Positions 7,530-17,835 of a stretch of DNA of 64,000 nucleotides are shown piece by piece (positions within the stretch are counted from its first letter, which is position 1; each line of letters begins with the position of its first letter). The stretch comes from Actinacidiphila sp. DG2A-62 (GTDB taxonomy: Bacteria > Actinomycetota > Actinomycetes > Streptomycetales > Streptomycetaceae), in NCBI RefSeq assembly GCF_035825295.1, contig NZ_JAYMGI010000002.1, forward strand, positions 1,426,001-1,490,000, given 5' to 3'. A model generated the notes under the pieces. It was not told the origin of the DNA and ran no database searches. It was given only the letters and a program-made list of their open reading frames with translations. Position numbers and translations under genes: made by a program.

Positions 7530-8318
7530 GTGGTCGTGCTGCTGCACGGCTTCCCGACGAGTTCGTTCATGTTCCGCGACCTGATCCCCCGGCTCGACGG
7601 CTACCGGGTGATCGCGCCGGACCACCTCGGGTTCGGGTTCTCGGACGCGCCGGGCGTCGAGGAGTTCGACTACGGCTTCGACGCCCTCGCCGACCTGACC
7701 GCCGGCCTGCTGGACCAGCTGGGCGTGCGGCGGTACGCGCTCGTCGTCCAGGACTACGGCGCCCCGATCGGCTGGCGGCTCGCCCTGCGCGACCCCGAGG
7801 CGGTGACCGCGGTGGTCACCCAGAACGGCAACGGCTACGACGACGGGTTCGTACCCTCCGGATGGCAGGCGGTCCGGGACTACCAGCGGGAGCAGTCCCC
7901 GCGGAACGAGGCGGCGCTGCGCGGCGCGTTCACCCTGGAGGCGATCCGGGCCCAGTACACCACCGGCGTCGCCGACCCCAGCGTCCTCAGCCCCGAGACC
8001 TGGACCCTGGACCACGCGCGCATCTCCCGTCCGGGCAACGCCGAGGTGCAGCTGAAGCTGTTCCTGGACTACGCGACGAACCCGCCGCTGTACCCGGCGC
8101 TGCACGACTGGCTGCGCAGCCGGCGGGTGCCGGTGCTCGCGGTGTGGGGCGACGGCGACCCCTTCTTCGGCCCGGCGGGCGCGCACGCCTTCGCCCGCGA
8201 CACCGACGACGCCGAGATCCACGTCCTGACGGGCGGCCACTTCCTCCTGGAGAGCGCCGGCGAGGAGGCCGCAGCCCTGATCCGCGCCTTCCTCGCCGCG
8301 CGGCTGCCGGCGGCCTGA
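7530..8318 (+). CDS. Alpha/beta hydrolase, haloalkane-dehalogenase/epoxide-hydrolase-like; start uncertain
   Basis: From GTG 7530 the protein has 262 residues: VVVLLHGFPTSS (oxyanion-hole HG), then VVQDYGAPIGWRLA, where the nucleophile-elbow position is aspartate as in haloalkane dehalogenases (VVQDWGG), WGDGDPFF for the second acid region and GGHFLLES for the histidine. Homology continues upstream in frame (AGHRLFYREAGSPDRP from about 7482), but that frame has no ATG, GTG or TTG back to the repeat tract at 7432-7476, so the true start seems lost or out of frame. ATG 7429 is one base out of frame. It may be a start-damaged gene; the catalytic residues are intact. Confidence 0.75.
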   Translation: MVVLLHGFPTSSFMFRDLIPRLDGYRVIAPDHLGFGFSDAPGVEEFDYGFDALADLTAGLLDQLGVRRYALVVQDYGAPIGWRLALRDPEAVTAVVTQNGNGYDDGFVPSGWQAVRDYQREQSPRNEAALRGAFTLEAIRAQYTTGVADPSVLSPETWTLDHARISRPGNAEVQLKLFLDYATNPPLYPALHDWLRSRRVPVLAVWGDGDPFFGPAGAHAFARDTDDAEIHVLTGGHFLLESAGEEAAALIRAFLAARLPAA

Positions 8319-8496
8319 ACGCGACGGCGGGCCGGGTGGGGGCGCCGCCCGCGCGGCGGGGCGGCGATGCGGGCGGCCAGCGACGCGGGCGGGCCGGGCC
8401 GTCCGGCCACGCCCGGTCACGCCGGGCGCGGCGAATTGCGTCCCGCACAGGGATGTCGCCGCCCCACCATGCTGGCTACCCTTGACCCCGGACTCA

Positions 8497-8510
8497 TGGG
8501 AGCGCTCCCA
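8497..8510. promoter_or_regulatory. CebR box (TGGGAGCGCTCCCA) upstream of the GH6 gene
   Basis: A perfect 14-bp palindrome identical to the known Streptomyces CebR operator. It lies 69 bases before the GH6 start codon. CebR is the LacI-family cello-oligosaccharide repressor, so this gene should be induced by cellobiose or cellotriose. A cebR gene is not in the window. Confidence 0.9.
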
Positions 8511-8578
8511 TGAGCCCGCGGCATCCGGTCCTCGCACTCCGGAGGACCCTCTCCCCCACGAGAGCACGGAGGACGACT

Positions 8579-10018
8579 GTGACACCCCTCAACCGCACCC
8601 CGCGCGCCGCCGAGGCCGCCGCGGGCGGGTCGCGGCTGCGCAAGGCCATGGCCGTCGGCCTGGCCACCGGCCTCGCCGCCGTCGGCATCGCCTTCAGCAC
8701 CCAGATGAGCGCGGGCGCCGCGCCGCAGGGCAGCCTCCCGTCCGGCACCCAGTTGTACAAGGACCCCAACTCGCAGGTCGTCCGCTGGGTCGCCGCCAAT
8801 CCCGGCGACTCCCGCGAGCCGGTCATCGCCCGGCGGATCGCCTCCCAGCCGCAGGCGATCTGGTTCGCCAACTACACGCCCTCCACCGTCACCAACGACG
8901 TCCGCACGGTGACCTCGGCCGCGGCCGCCGCCGGGCAGGTGCCGGTGCTGGCGGTGTACGAGATCCCCAACCGCGACTGCGGCGGCGCCTCCGCCGGCGG
9001 CGCGCCGGACCTCGCCTCGTACGACGCCTGGGTGCGCAGCTTCGCCGCCGGTCTGGGCAGCGGACAGTCGATCATCATCCTGGAGCCCGACTCGGTCTCC
9101 CTGACCACGTGCCTGTCCGCGCAGGCGCAGGCCGACCGGTTCGCCTCGCTCTCCCGGGCGGGGGCCGCCATCCACGCGGCCGCGCCCAACGCCAAGGTGT
9201 ACCTGGACGGCGGCCACTCGGCCTGGAACAGTGCCTCGGAGCAGGCCAACCGGCTGCGCAGCGCCGGCATCCTGACCAACGCCGACGGCTTCTTCACCAA
9301 CGTCTCCAACTTCAACACCACGGCGAACGAGGTCAACTACGCCAAGAACGTGCTGTCCGCGCTGGGCAACCCGGGCAACCTGCACGCCGTGGTGGACACC
9401 AGCCGCAACGGCAACGGCCCCGCGGGCGGCGGCGCCTGGTGCGACCCGTCCGGCCGGGCGATCGGCACGTACCCCACGACCGACACCGGTGACCCGGCGA
9501 TCGACGCGTACCTGTGGGTGAAGCCTCCGGGCGAGGCGGACGGCTGCGCCGGCGCCGCGGGCACCTTCCTGCCGGACATCGCGTACGCGCTGGCCTCCGC
9601 CGGGGCGTCGGACCCGACCACGCCGCCGACCACGCCGCCGACCACTCCCCCGACCAGCACGCCCCCCACCAGCACGCCGCCGACCACTCCGCCGGCCGAC
9701 GGGACCTGCTCGGTCAGCTACAAGATCGCCAGCTCGTGGAACGGCGGCTTCACCGCGGACGTCACCCTGCGCAACACCGGCAGCGCCGCCGTCAACGGCT
9801 GGACGCTGAAGTGGACCTTCGCCGGCGACCAGAAGATCAGCAACGCCTGGAACGCGAAGACCACCCAGTCCGGCGCGGCCGTGACCGCCTCCGACCTGGG
9901 CTACAACGCGTCCGTCCCGGTGGGCGGTTCGACCGGCTTCGGCTTCCAGGGCACGGGCTCCAGCACCACCGTGCCCACCGCCTTCACCCTCAACGGCACG
10001 TCCTGCAGCGTGTCCTGA
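8579..10018 (+). CDS. Secreted GH6 endoglucanase/cellobiohydrolase with C-terminal CBM2
   Basis: 479 residues from GTG 8579, chosen for the CGGAGGA ribosome-binding site; the upstream in-frame ATG 8508 region overlaps the CebR box. Layout: signal peptide (residues 1-50, [19 protein letters not shown] core), GH6 catalytic domain with [10 protein letters not shown] (catalytic acid Asp in NRDC), IILEPDSV (second conserved Asp) and [11 protein letters not shown] near its end, a Thr/Pro linker (TTPPTTPPT repeats), then a CBM2 cellulose-binding domain beginning [17 protein letters not shown] and ending [10 protein letters not shown]. It hydrolyses cellulose outside the cell. Convergent with the GH62 gene across a strong terminator. 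Confidence 0.95.
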   Translation: MTPLNRTPRAAEAAAGGSRLRKAMAVGLATGLAAVGIAFSTQMSAGAAPQGSLPSGTQLYKDPNSQVVRWVAANPGDSREPVIARRIASQPQAIWFANYTPSTVTNDVRTVTSAAAAAGQVPVLAVYEIPNRDCGGASAGGAPDLASYDAWVRSFAAGLGSGQSIIILEPDSVSLTTCLSAQAQADRFASLSRAGAAIHAAAPNAKVYLDGGHSAWNSASEQANRLRSAGILTNADGFFTNVSNFNTTANEVNYAKNVLSALGNPGNLHAVVDTSRNGNGPAGGGAWCDPSGRAIGTYPTTDTGDPAIDAYLWVKPPGEADGCAGAAGTFLPDIAYALASAGASDPTTPPTTPPTTPPTSTPPTSTPPTTPPADGTCSVSYKIASSWNGGFTADVTLRNTGSAAVNGWTLKWTFAGDQKISNAWNAKTTQSGAAVTASDLGYNASVPVGGSTGFGFQGTGSSTTVPTAFTLNGTSCSVS

Positions 10019-10038
10019 CGCACCGCCTGTCCGACGCG

Positions 10039-10077
10039 GCGGCCGGCCCGGAACGTCCCGGGCAGGCCGCCTCTTCT
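10039..10077. terminator. Bidirectional intrinsic terminator between GH6 and GH62 genes
   Basis: A GC-rich stem (arms 10039-10052 and 10057-10070, 12 of 14 pairs) with a 4-base loop, followed by the pyrimidine run CTCTTCTTCCT. It lies between two convergent genes. Confidence 0.7.
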
Positions 10078-10095
10078 TCCTGCGCTGCGGGGAGG

Positions 10096-11564
10096 TCAGC
10101 GCTGGAGGGTGAGCAGGCCCGGTCGCCAGGGGAGCTGGTCGTAACTCCGCCGGCGCTGGGGTTCTTGCCCTGGTACAGGAGCTGCAGATTGCACGGGTCG
10201 ACGGTCATGGTCTGGTCGGGGTTGCTGCGGACCAGATCGCCGTGGCTGATGTCGTTCGTCCAGGTGGCGCCGCTGTTGGCCTTGCCGGCGAAGGGGTTGC
10301 TCTCGCTGGCCGCCTGCGGCGTCCAGGTGCCGCCGAGGCTGGAGGCGGTGAAGGAGCGGAAGTAGCGCCCGTTCGCGCCCATCGCCTCGACGATCATCAG
10401 GTACTGGTTCTGGCCCTGGACCTTGTAGACCTGCACCGCCTCGAAGAGGTTCGCCTGGGAGTCGCTCATCACGGTGGTGTAGGTGGAGCCGAAGCTGGAC
10501 GGGAAGTTCCCGATCGGCATGCTCGCGCGGTAGATGGAGCCGTTGTCCCCGGCGAAGAACAGGTACATGTTCTGGCCGTCGCCGATGAGCGTCTGGTCGA
10601 TCGGGCCGGTGCCGGAGTTGCTGATGCTGCCGGTGAACAGCGGCTGCGGGGCGGACCAGCCGTTGGGGTTGGTCGGGTCGCTGGAGGTGCGGTAGATGAA
10701 CGGCCACGTGCCCCACTGGTAGGCGAGCACCCAGATGTTCTTGGGGGCGAAGTAGAACAGGGTGGGCGCCACCGTCGACTGGCTCATCCCGGTCTGGGTG
10801 GCCGAGCCCATGTCCGACCAGTTGGTGAAGGGGGCGAAGGCCATCGATCCGTACCCGGAGCCCGAGACGTTCGAGGCGTAGACCAGGTGCTTGCCGTTGT
10901 AGACGACGTCGGTGAAGTCCTTGAGCGAGACCCACCCGTTGGCCGGCTGCGCCAGCGGCCCGGTCGAGGACCAGTGGTACGTCGACGGCAGCGTGCACGA
11001 GCCGCCGGTGCTGCCTCCGGTGGTCCCGCCGGTCGTGGTGGTGCCACCCGTGGTGGTACCGCCCGTCGTCGTGCCACCGGTCGTCGTGCCGCCCGTGGTC
11101 GTGCCCGTGGACGTGCCGCCCGAGGTGGTGGTGCCGCCGGTGCAGGCGACGCCGTTGAGGGTGAAGGCGGTGGGCACGGGGTTGCTGCCGGTGTAGGCGC
11201 CGTTGAAGCCGAAGCTCGTGGAAGCGCCGGTGGCCAGGCTGCCGTTGTACGAGGCGTTGGTCACCGTGACCTGCGCACCACTCTGGGTGTAGGAGCCGTT
11301 CCACAGCTGGGTGACGGTCTGCCCGGACGCGAAGGACCAGGCGACCTGCCAACTGCTCACCGGATCGCCCAGGTTGGTCACGTTCACGTTGGCGCCGAAG
11401 CCGCCCGACCACTGGTTGGTGATGCTGTAGTCCACCTTGCACCCGCTCGCGGCCTGCGCGGACGACGCGGTGAACGAGATGCCCGCGGCGGCCATGGCCG
11501 CCGCGACCAGGCCGATCAGCAACGGCCTGTGTTTCCTGAACAGGTGTGTGCGTGTGCGTTTCAC
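10096..11564 (-). CDS. Secreted CBM2-GH62 alpha-L-arabinofuranosidase (C-terminal frameshift)
   Basis: The protein starts at GTG 11564 (GAGGAG ribosome-binding site): signal peptide ([19 protein letters not shown]), N-terminal CBM2 ([16 protein letters not shown] to [10 protein letters not shown]), a GTTTGG-repeat linker and a GH62 catalytic domain ([39 protein letters not shown]). GH62 enzymes remove arabinose from arabinoxylan. The literal reading frame runs on to 9990 with a foreign tail after [12 protein letters not shown], but one frame over the sequence gives [16 protein letters not shown] and a stop at 10096, the normal GH62 ending. One base therefore seems missing near 10146-10150. 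Either a consensus error or a mild C-terminal mutation. Confidence 0.85.
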
Positions 11565-11657
11565 AGAGCACTCCTCATGTCGTCGGTGGAGCGGCCGGGG
11601 CAGCGGGACGGCCGGCTCCGGCCGCCCGGATCACCCGGCGCCGAAGGCCGGCCGGGG

Positions 11658-13160
11658 TCAGCCGAGGGTCCATCGCTGGTTGCTGCCGCCGTTGCAGGTC
11701 CACAGTTCGACCAGCGCGCCGTTGGCCGTGGAGGCGCCGGTGACGTCCAGACACAGACCGGACTGCACGCCGGTGACGGTGCCGTCGGAGTTGAACCTCC
11801 ACTGCTGGTTGGACTGGCCGTTGCACGTCCAGGTCTCCACCTTGGTGCCCGGCGACGTCTGGTTGTCGTAGGCGTCCAGGCACAGCTGACCGCCGCCGGA
11901 GGCGACCGTGAGCTGTCCGGACGAGGTGCGGGTCCAGGTCTGGTTGGCCTGGCCGCTGCAGTCCCAGATCTGCACCTGGGTGCCGGGCGTGGTCGAGGAG
12001 TTGGGCACGTCCAGGCACTTGCCCGCCCCCATGGCGCGCAGTGCGCCGGTCGACCCGCCGCCGGTGCCCCCGGTCGTGCCACCCGTCGTGCCGCCGGTGG
12101 AGCCGCCCAGCGCGGCCACCGCCGCGTTGTACGCGGGCTTCGGCTGGTAGTTGCTGTCGTACATCGTGGCCGCGCCGTACCCGGGGAAGGTGCCGGGGAT
12201 CCAGGAGTGGCCGTCGTCGACGCCCCACTGGCTCACCCCCACGCAGCGCGCCACCGCCAGGCAGTCGTCGACCACGGTGGTGTAGTCGGCGGCCTGCTGC
12301 TGCAGGCTGGCGCTGGAGGCGGGCAGCTGGATCCGGTCGTCCAGCTCGGTGACGGCGACGTCCAGGCCGAGGTTCGCGAAGCGCTGCATGTTCGCGAGCA
12401 TGGAGGAGGGCACCTGGCCGTCGATGAAGTGGCTCTCCAGGCCGATGCCGCCCAGCGGCACGCCCTGCGCGAGCATCGACTGCGCCAGGCTGTAGAGGGC
12501 GTTGCTCTTCGCGTTCTCGCCCTCGATGTTGTAGTCGTTGATGTACAGCTTGGCGTTCGGGTCCGCGGCGTGGGCGGTACGGATCGCGTCCGCGAGGTAG
12601 CCGGAGCCCATGGCGTTGGTGAAGGCGTCCTGACGCAGGCTGCCGTCCTCGTTGAACGGCTCGTTGATCACGTCCCAGGCGTAGATCTTGCCCTTGTAGT
12701 GGCTGACCTCGCCGGTGATGTGGGACTCCATCGCGCTCTGGACCTGGTTGGCGGGCAGGCTGCCGACCCAGCCGGGCAGCTGGGCGTGCCAGACCAGGTT
12801 GTGGCCGCGCACCCGGGCGCTGTGCGCCTGCGCCCAGGTGACGATCTGGTCGCCGGGGCCGAAGTTGAACGACCCGCGGGAGGGCTCGGTGGTGTCCCAC
12901 TTCATCTCGTTGCCGGGCGTCACCATGTCGAACTGCGCGCCGGCGACCGCCATTTCGCCGCCGACGTTCAGGTCGCCGTCGGTGAGCGCGGTGCCGAAGT
13001 ACTTGCCCTTGGCCTCGGCCAGCGACCGCAGCGTGGTGGCCGCGTGCGCCGGGGCGGCCGAGAGCACGGCCAGGACCGTGGCCGCCGTCACGGCCACCGC
13101 GGCGGCCAGGGCCCCCGATCGGCCGCGTGGTGTGCGGATCGTGCGCATGCCGGAAGGCAT
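11658..13160 (-). CDS. Secreted GH10 endo-1,4-beta-xylanase with C-terminal ricin-type CBM13
   Basis: 500 residues from ATG 13160, preceded by GAAGGAGGT. Signal peptide residues 1-41 (ends PAHA/ATT), GH10 barrel about 42-345 with acid/base E167 in WDVINEPF and nucleophile E272 in AVTELDDR, HNLVWHAQLP substrate motif, a Gly/Thr linker, and a ricin-B CBM13 (about 372-500) with repeated QxW-type motifs (NQTW, NQQW, NQRW). It cleaves the xylan backbone outside the cell. The CBM13 is very similar to those of the GH54 and GH27 proteins nearby. It lies 93 bases upstream of GH62 in the same direction, so they may be cotranscribed. Confidence 0.96.
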   Translation of the reverse strand: MPSGMRTIRTPRGRSGALAAAVAVTAATVLAVLSAAPAHAATTLRSLAEAKGKYFGTALTDGDLNVGGEMAVAGAQFDMVTPGNEMKWDTTEPSRGSFNFGPGDQIVTWAQAHSARVRGHNLVWHAQLPGWVGSLPANQVQSAMESHITGEVSHYKGKIYAWDVINEPFNEDGSLRQDAFTNAMGSGYLADAIRTAHAADPNAKLYINDYNIEGENAKSNALYSLAQSMLAQGVPLGGIGLESHFIDGQVPSSMLANMQRFANLGLDVAVTELDDRIQLPASSASLQQQAADYTTVVDDCLAVARCVGVSQWGVDDGHSWIPGTFPGYGAATMYDSNYQPKPAYNAAVAALGGSTGGTTGGTTGGTGGGSTGALRAMGAGKCLDVPNSSTTPGTQVQIWDCSGQANQTWTRTSSGQLTVASGGGQLCLDAYDNQTSPGTKVETWTCNGQSNQQWRFNSDGTVTGVQSGLCLDVTGASTANGALVELWTCNGGSNQRWTLG

Positions 13161-13602
13161 CGCGTACCTCCTTCGTGTTGCTCCTTCGTCTTTCGCGGGC
13201 GCTGCCCGGCGGGAGCGGTCGCGCGCGGGAAGCGGGCGCGCGGCCGTGCACGGTCCGGGGAGCGAGGGCTCTCGCCGGGACCGCGGTCACCCGCGGGACC
13301 GCGTACGGCCGCAAGGCTCCGGCGCGCTGCCGGAGCAGGGCGGGCGCGCCGCCGCCGGCCGCTCCGGAGCGGGGCCGGGCGCGCGGGCGGGCGCGTCCCG
13401 GGGAACCGGCATGCCGGGCGGACGCCCCGGAGGAAGAGCGTTCGCGGTGTTCGGCGGCCGGTCCTGCCGCGTGCCGCCCGCGTCCGGGCAGGCGGCTCGT
13501 GCGCCGCGCCGGGATTTGGGCGTCGACGGCCGCCCCGCGGGCGCGGTTGCCGAGCGGGCGCGGTTGCCGGGCTGCACGGCGCGCGTGGGGGCGCGCCCTG
13601 CT
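13161..13602. other. Long GC-rich stretch with no recognised gene
   Basis: Upstream of the xylanase gene. Apart from its ribosome-binding site at the lower end I see no promoter motif, no repeat family and no protein-like frame with recognisable homology, although several long frames are open because of the extreme GC content. Confidence 0.6.
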
Positions 13603-13806
13603 TCAGCGCGGCCGGCGCGCCCGGTGGTCGTGCGCCGCGCCGCCGCCGGGGGGCCGGTGCGTCCGGTCGTCGTCGAGGAGCCGGCGCACCCCGCGGGCGC
13701 CGAGGGCGGCGGCATACGGGTGTCGCCGGAACCCGCCCGGCCGGGCGGGCGTGCGGCCTCGTCCCGGCCAGGGCGGCGGCAGGCCGCGGAAGCTCTGCTG
13801 CGTCAT
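13603..13806 (-). CDS. Small Arg/Pro-rich ORF under a LacI-type operator (hypothetical)
   Basis: 67 residues starting MTQQSFRGLPPPWPGRGR. Support: an AGGAG ribosome-binding site 7 bases before the ATG, a perfect LacI-type palindrome 35-48 bases upstream, and almost exclusive use of G/C-ending codons. Against: composition is dominated by Arg, Pro and Gly as in chance frames of GC-rich DNA, and I recognise no family. It could be a residual 5' end of a deleted sugar-responsive gene whose promoter remained. Confidence 0.25.
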   Translation of the reverse strand: MTQQSFRGLPPPWPGRGRTPARPGGFRRHPYAAALGARGVRRLLDDDRTHRPPGGGAAHDHRARRPR

Positions 13807-13840
13807 GTGGACACTCCTGAAGCATGGGCCGCGAGCCTGA

Positions 13841-13854
13841 TGTGAGCGCTCACA
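13841..13854. promoter_or_regulatory. LacI-family operator TGTGAGCGCTCACA
   Basis: A perfect 14-bp palindrome with the central AGCGCT shared with CebR-type boxes but different outer bases (TGTG instead of TGGG). Similar sites occur at 14132, 40380 and 44504. It lies about 680 bases from the xylanase start, directly in front of a small ORF. Confidence 0.75.
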
Positions 13855-14131
13855 ACCCGAGGTGGGGGGATGCGACGCCGAGCCGTCCCGGGACCGCGCG
13901 CGCACGGTCCGGTGAGCCGACACCGGGGTCGACACGAGGCTGACACACCTCCCGAGCCGAGCACAAGGGCCGTGCACCGGGCGATGCGACCCGGGTTGAG
14001 GACACCCGGGAAGCACCCCGGGTGACGGTTCGCTCGCACGGAGGGATTGACATCACCCCCCTCCTCCTGCACGCTGCGGTCGTTCCCCACACACACCACC
14101 TCTCCGACGGCAGGAGAAAACCCCACTGAAG

Positions 14132-14145
14132 TGTTAGCGCTCACA
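14132..14145. promoter_or_regulatory. LacI-family operator TGTTAGCGCTCACA upstream of GH54
   Basis: Near-perfect palindrome (one mismatched pair) 116 bases before the GH54 start codon, inside the divergent region between the GH10 side and the GH54/GH27 genes. It matches TGTKAGCGCTMACA, the consensus I derive from the four sites in this window. Confidence 0.7.
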
Positions 14146-14260
14146 TTCCGTCGAGTCGCACATCCGCCCTGCACCGACGCCTGTTCCGGGCGCCGGGGGC
14201 ACCGCCGCCGCGCGGTGTCCGGATGTTCGCGCCCGGCTCCCCCCACATAAGGAGGACTCC

Positions 14261-15743
<1,483 letters not shown>

Positions 15744-15758
15744 CGCATCCGTCCGGCC

Positions 15759-15805
15759 GGCCGGGTGGGACGGCGGAGCCTTCGGGCCGACCGCCCCACC
15801 CGGCC
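15759..15805 (+). terminator. Hairpin between the GH54 and GH27 genes
   Basis: Arms 15759-15773 and 15791-15805 pair at 14 of 15 positions around a 17-base loop. There is no strong T run, as is common in actinomycetes. It may terminate or attenuate transcription before the GH27 gene. Confidence 0.55.
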
Positions 15806-15876
15806 GCGCCGGCGCGCCCCCGCCGCGAGGACCCGCCCATCCCCCCACCCCAACGGTTCACGGAGGTCGCTCACTG

Positions 15877-17499
15877 ATGAACGGTCATGTTCGCGCCGCG
15901 GCAGAACGCCACCGGACGCTTCTCCTGGCGCTCGCCGGCCTGCTGCTCTCCCTGCTCGTCCCCCTGGTGTCCGCCGGGGCCGCGCCGCCGGCCGCGGCGC
16001 TCGGCAACGGCCTGGCGACGACCCCCCAGATGGGCTTCAACGACTGGAACGCCTACGGCTGCAACGTCTCCGAGTCGCTGATCAAGTCCACCGCGCAGGC
16101 GATGCACACCAACGGCATGCAGGCGGCCGGGTACACCTACGTCAACATCGACGACTGCTGGCTGACGCACTCCCGGGACTCCTCGGGCCACCTGGTGCCC
16201 GACCCCGCCAAGTTCCCCGACGGCATCAAGGGCACCGCCGACTACGTGCACTCGCTCGGCCTCAAGCTCGGCATCTACGAGGACGCGGGCACCGCCACCT
16301 GCGCCGGCTACCCCGGCAGCCTCGGGCACGAGACCACCGACGCCCAGTCGTTCGCCTCCTGGGGCGTCGACTACCTGAAGTACGACAACTGCAACAACAA
16401 CGGGGTCCCGGCGCAGACCCGGTACACCGCCATGCGCGACGCCCTGGCCGCGACCGGCCGCCCCATCCTGTACAGCCTGTGCAACTGGGGCCAGGAGAAC
16501 GTCTGGACGTGGGGCGCCGGCGTCGGCAACAGCTGGCGCACCACCGGCGACATCTCCGCGAGCTTCTCCAGCATGCTGTCGATCTTCCACAGCAACGTCG
16601 GCCTGGCCTCGTACGCCGGACCCGGCCACTGGAACGACCCGGACATGCTGGAGGTCGGCAACGGCTCGCTGACGGCCACCGAGGCCCGGTCGGAGTTCAG
16701 CCTGTGGGCGGAGATGGCGGCGCCGCTGATCGCCGGGACGAACATCGCCTCGGCGAGCGCCACAACGCTGTCGACCTACACCAACACCCGTGTGATCGCG
16801 GTGGACCAGGACTCCCTGGGCAAGCAGGGCGTCCTGGTCTCCTCCTCCGGGGGCCTCGACGTGCTCGCCAAGCCGCTGGCGGGCGGCGACGTGTCGGTGG
16901 CGCTGTTCAACGAGACCGGCTCCACGGCCACGATCAGCACGTCGGCCGCCGCGATCGGCAAGACGGGGGCGTCGTCCTACACGCTCACCGATCTGTGGTC
17001 CGGCGCGACGTCCAGCACCTCGGGCGCCATCAGCGCGTCCGTGCCGGCCCACGGCACGGCCATGTACCGGGTGGCGGGCGGCACCACGGGCGGCGGGGGC
17101 GGCACCGTCACGGGCGCGGTCCGCGCGGTGGGGGCGGGCAAGTGCCTGGACGTCCCCGGCTCGGCGGGCGCCGGCACGCAGGCGGACATCAGGACCTGCG
17201 ACGGCGGAACCGGCCAGACCTGGACGCACAACGCGTCCAACCAGCTGACCGTCGGCGCCGGCGGCTCCCAGCTGTGCCTGGACGCGTACGACAACCAGAC
17301 CGCGCCGGGCACCAAGGTGGAGGTCTGGACGTGTAACGGCCAGCCGAACCAGCAGTGGCTGGTCAACGGCGACGGCACGATCACCGGCGTCCAGTCCGGC
17401 CTGTGCCTCGACGTGACCGGCGCGTCGACCGCCGACGGCGCCCTCGTCGAGCTGTGGACCTGCAACAACCAGTCCAACCAGAAGTGGGCCCTCGGTTAG
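15877..17499 (+). CDS. Secreted GH27 alpha-galactosidase / beta-L-arabinopyranosidase with CBM13
   Basis: 540 residues. Signal peptide 1-42 (LLLALAGLLLSLLVPLVSAG). GH27 barrel starts LATTPQMGFNDWNAYGCNVSE; nucleophile Asp in DYLKYDNCNNNG and acid/base Asp in GHWNDPDMLEVG; NIDDCW is the second conserved acidic motif. A beta-sandwich domain follows (about 300-400), then a Gly linker and a ricin-type CBM13 (about 415-540) with NQQW and NQKW. GH27 of streptomycetes includes both alpha-galactosidases and beta-L-arabinopyranosidases; the arabinan context makes the second plausible but the sequence does not settle it. Start ATG 15877 with GGAGGT upstream. Confidence 0.94.
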   Translation: MNGHVRAAAERHRTLLLALAGLLLSLLVPLVSAGAAPPAAALGNGLATTPQMGFNDWNAYGCNVSESLIKSTAQAMHTNGMQAAGYTYVNIDDCWLTHSRDSSGHLVPDPAKFPDGIKGTADYVHSLGLKLGIYEDAGTATCAGYPGSLGHETTDAQSFASWGVDYLKYDNCNNNGVPAQTRYTAMRDALAATGRPILYSLCNWGQENVWTWGAGVGNSWRTTGDISASFSSMLSIFHSNVGLASYAGPGHWNDPDMLEVGNGSLTATEARSEFSLWAEMAAPLIAGTNIASASATTLSTYTNTRVIAVDQDSLGKQGVLVSSSGGLDVLAKPLAGGDVSVALFNETGSTATISTSAAAIGKTGASSYTLTDLWSGATSSTSGAISASVPAHGTAMYRVAGGTTGGGGGTVTGAVRAVGAGKCLDVPGSAGAGTQADIRTCDGGTGQTWTHNASNQLTVGAGGSQLCLDAYDNQTAPGTKVEVWTCNGQPNQQWLVNGDGTITGVQSGLCLDVTGASTADGALVELWTCNNQSNQKWALG

Positions 17500-17835
17500 G
17501 CGGGCGTACCTCCCCCTCCCCCGCCCGGCCGCCCGGCGGTGCGGGGCGCGCGCAAGCGGCGCCCCCTCCCACCGCCGGGACGTCCGACGCCGTGCCCGCA
17601 GTGCGCAGACGCGCCGTATCAGAGGAAATCGACCCCTTTATGCGGGAGGTTGCGCTGTACCTGCCAAACCTGCACACTGCACCGGCCCGGGCGTTCCTCT
17701 CCGCCCGCGTCGCCCTTCGCCGCTCTTCTCCTGACACGGCCGTTGCCGGCACGGTCCGCACCACCGGGGCGACCGGGAACCGGGAGGACCGCCGAGGCCG
17801 GCACACCGACCGGCCATGACCTCAAGGAGAGTCCT
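17500..17835. other. Intergenic region before the S53 protease
   Basis: No gene recognised. A short lower-GC patch around 17618-17690 (ATCAGAGGAAATCGACCCC and following) could hold the protease promoter; the AAGGAGA ribosome-binding site is at 17824. Confidence 0.5.

Noticed and set aside
10242..13820. A 1192-codon rightward frame over GH62 and GH10
   Set aside because: Antisense of two well-supported genes; the residue pattern is mirror-like low complexity, not a protein family.
13088..13825. 245-codon leftward frame upstream of the xylanase
   Set aside because: Pro/Arg/Ala-only composition and no ribosome-binding site matching a family; only the 67-residue frame with its own site was kept, at low confidence.
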